From positions 1 to 6,345 of the forward strand of contig NZAS01000127.1 in assembly GCA_002686195.1 (NCBI GenBank): 6,345 nucleotides of DNA. The letters run 5' to 3'. The notes under the pieces were generated by a model. It ran no database searches, was not told the origin of the DNA, and saw only the letters and a list, made by a program, of their open reading frames with translations. Each line of letters begins with the position of its first letter. Within the stretch, counting starts at the first letter, position 1. The position numbers and the translations under genes were made by a program. Below, piece by piece: positions 4,851-6,345 of this stretch. Origin of the DNA: Candidatus Pacearchaeota archaeon. Lineage in GTDB: Archaea; Nanoarchaeota; Nanoarchaeia; Pacearchaeales; GW2011-AR1.

Positions 4851-5950
4851 ACTGCAGCTAATGACGCTGGCTCATCATGAGACCACCAAGGTAATTGATT
4901 ATTATTATCAAGTGTAACAATATCTTCTTTAGTATAATTCTTTTCTAAAAAAATATGTCCTTTATTTTTAAATTTAACTTCATATGAACCATTACCTATT
5001 GGTAGTTCTTTAAAAAATACTTGATTGGGTAATAAACTATATGTTTCGTATAAAATTTCTTTACCACTACTCTCTACTAATACTTCGTATTCTTGTCCTT
5101 CTTTAGTTTTATTTGCAGATATAATAGCTGGTTTGTAATTTTCTTTCTTAAAAAATATATTATTACCAAGTTCAACATCATCATTCCATTGATTATTTAA
5201 ATTCATTTTTAAATTTGGAAATAAATTTGATTCATAATTAAATGAAGTACTATGTTCTAAAAGAGAAAATTCTACTGGTGGTTTTCTTGCAACAGAATTT
5301 TTTTCTGATAAATAATCATAATAATAGCATTCCATTGCAGTACTTAACGTTTCACCATCCGAATCTGATATATTTCTTTCTCTTATATTTTTAAAATAAT
5401 CTTTTGAATTATCAACCCAACCTAATGTTCTCAATAAAAAATCTGGATTTCCAACAAATATTTCTAATTTACAATTGAATGTATTTGGCCATCTATAATT
5501 TCTCTCAACTTCAAAATATGCTTTTTTATTATGTTGTTCTAAAAAATCTTTTATATAGTCGAATTTATGTAGGTCACTATCATCAAAAAGGGAATCCCCT
5601 TCAATGTAATAAACTAAATCTTTACCAAGAGATTTAGCTAAACTTAAACCATTTCTATGATTAGTTATATTTGCTATCTGGTGGTCACCTACATTTATTA
5701 TATAAGCAAAATATAAACCAGTTTGTTTGTACCAATACCAAGTACTAAACTCTTCCCAATCAGTTATCAGATAATTATCAGAATCATAAACAAAATAATC
5801 TACCATCTTCTGCAATTCTAAAGATATAGGACAATGTGTAGCTAATATTATTTCTTTATCTGTACATTTCAAAGATTTAACACACTCCATAACTTGTTGT
5901 TCTTTTTCTGGTGTGTTGGGATACGCACCTATTAATATTATATCACTCAT
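4847..5950 (-). CDS. Glycosyltransferase-like protein
   Basis: A 367-residue protein that looks like a cytosolic nucleotide-sugar glycosyltransferase of the GT-A type found in large viruses and marine phages. The N-terminus has a beta-strand followed by a turn (DIILIGAYPNT, 3-13), then strand EIILATHCPI (33-42) and VDYFVYD (50-56); DLVYYIEGDSLF (111-122) holds an EGDS motif (117-120) in the place of the metal-binding DxD. Residues 275-345 look like a small all-beta domain, possibly for carbohydrate binding; the end (PWWSHDEPA) is Trp-rich. It starts at ATG 5950, overlapping the stop of the methyltransferase-like gene as ATGA, without its own ribosome binding site, so translation is coupled. 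Together they probably build or modify a glycan on host surface or virion. Sugar donor and acceptor cannot be told. Family call is moderately sure; the exact GT family is not. Confidence 0.7.
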   Translation of the reverse strand: MSDIILIGAYPNTPEKEQQVMECVKSLKCTDKEIILATHCPISLELQKMVDYFVYDSDNYLITDWEEFSTWYWYKQTGLYFAYIINVGDHQIANITNHRNGLSLAKSLGKDLVYYIEGDSLFDDSDLHKFDYIKDFLEQHNKKAYFEVERNYRWPNTFNCKLEIFVGNPDFLLRTLGWVDNSKDYFKNIRERNISDSDGETLSTAMECYYYDYLSEKNSVARKPPVEFSLLEHSTSFNYESNLFPNLKMNLNNQWNDDVELGNNIFFKKENYKPAIISANKTKEGQEYEVLVESSGKEILYETYSLLPNQVFFKELPIGNGSYEVKFKNKGHIFLEKNYTKEDIVTLDNNNQLPWWSHDEPASLAAV

Positions 5951-6345
5951 TGTTTTTGAATCACAATCACATTACAAGCACCTGGAATATCTGGATTTGA
6001 ACTAAGGAATTTCCAAGGACAATCTATAGCAGTGTCTACCCACGCATAAATATTACTTCCCTTACCTATAACAGGATATGGTAAAGTTATTCTTTCTATA
6101 GACTCATCTGCATTATGACAATCCACCCAAGTTGGATTATGAAAATTAGAAAAGTAATTATCATCTATAATAATAATAGAACCTACTAGCATTTTGTCTT
6201 CCATGGCTAAAAATTCTCTTAACGTGTGTACAGCACTTGGAAACGGATTATATAAATTTAAATCCCACGAATCCAAAAAAAGTAAGTTTGGAATAAAATC
6301 AATTTCATTTAAAAAAGCTATAGAATCACTTGTGGTATGTAACCC
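5947..6345 (-). CDS. SAM-dependent methyltransferase-like protein, partial (5' end outside window)
   Basis: An open frame of 132 codons enters from the right edge with no start in the window and ends with TGA at 5947-5949. A TTG at 6276 could be read as a start, but the 23 codons before it are open and fit the same protein, so it is treated as an N-terminally truncated gene. FIPNLLFLDSWDLNLYNPFPSAVHTLREF resembles, in pieces, the LLFLDSWD and SAxHxLxE segments of class I methyltransferases; LVGSIIIIDDNYF is the following strand with its Asp-Asp, and VIGKGSNIYAWVD matches the later GKG segment. These are typical of the Methyltransf_24-like enzymes in glycan gene clusters. The SAM-binding glycine-rich loop would lie upstream and is not seen. 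It is the first gene of the operon in this window and overlaps the glycosyltransferase start by four bases. Confidence 0.7.
   Translation of the reverse strand, partial: GLHTTSDSIAFLNEIDFIPNLLFLDSWDLNLYNPFPSAVHTLREFLAMEDKMLVGSIIIIDDNYFSNFHNPTWVDCHNADESIERITLPYPVIGKGSNIYAWVDTAIDCPWKFLSSNPDIPGACNVIVIQKQ

Noticed and set aside
5947..6276. TTG at 6276 as start of a 109-residue protein
   Set aside because: The frame stays open for 23 more codons to the window edge and that sequence fits the methyltransferase pattern, so the gene is truncated by the window rather than starting at TTG.

Overview
The window looks like a piece of an AT-rich bacteriophage genome, probably a large tailed phage, possibly T4-like and marine. 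All seven well-supported genes lie on the minus strand, tightly packed, with short gaps, 4-base ATGA overlaps and AGGAG-type ribosome binding sites. The mix of a CobS/MoxR-like AAA+ ATPase, a CobT-like von Willebrand A (VWA) protein, a glycosyltransferase, a methyltransferase and small unknown proteins fits such a phage. No hallmark phage structural or replication gene is in view, so the phage assignment is inference. The small histone-H1-like (Hc1-type) protein most resembles those of Bacteroidetes, which is only a weak host hint.

Transcription runs from high to low coordinates. At the right edge (4431-6345) four genes form one apparent operon: the 3' part of a SAM-methyltransferase-like gene, a glycosyltransferase-like gene, a 75-residue unknown and a 60-residue Hc1-like protein. 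They are joined by two ATGA overlaps and a stop codon that overlaps the next ribosome binding site. The first two probably modify or build a glycan.

The middle (1568-4430) carries three near-copies of a strong sigma70-type promoter (TTGAC, 17 or 18 bases, TATATT or TATACT). One stands directly before each of three genes: a 150-residue protein built from a tandem duplication, a ~717-residue protein joining a HExxH zinc-peptidase-like domain to a VWA domain with a complete MIDAS motif, and a 387-residue MoxR/CobS-like ATPase. The first two promoters in transcription order lie so close to the coding start that leaderless or nearly leaderless translation is likely. Two of the three -35 boxes contain the stop codon of an open frame (the 150-residue gene and a candidate 23-residue micro-ORF).

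The ATPase and the VWA protein are expected to work as a pair, as MoxR ATPases do with VWA partners: the ATPase remodels a target that the VWA protein presents, here with a possible proteolytic activity in the same chain. Real cobaltochelatase function is unlikely because no other cobalamin gene is visible. The left edge (1-403) has two stem-loops after the ATPase gene and the 5' part of a gene for a protein with a zinc-ribbon-like Cys/His set. No tRNA, rRNA, CRISPR array or insertion sequence was seen, and no stretch over 300 bases lacks a gene.
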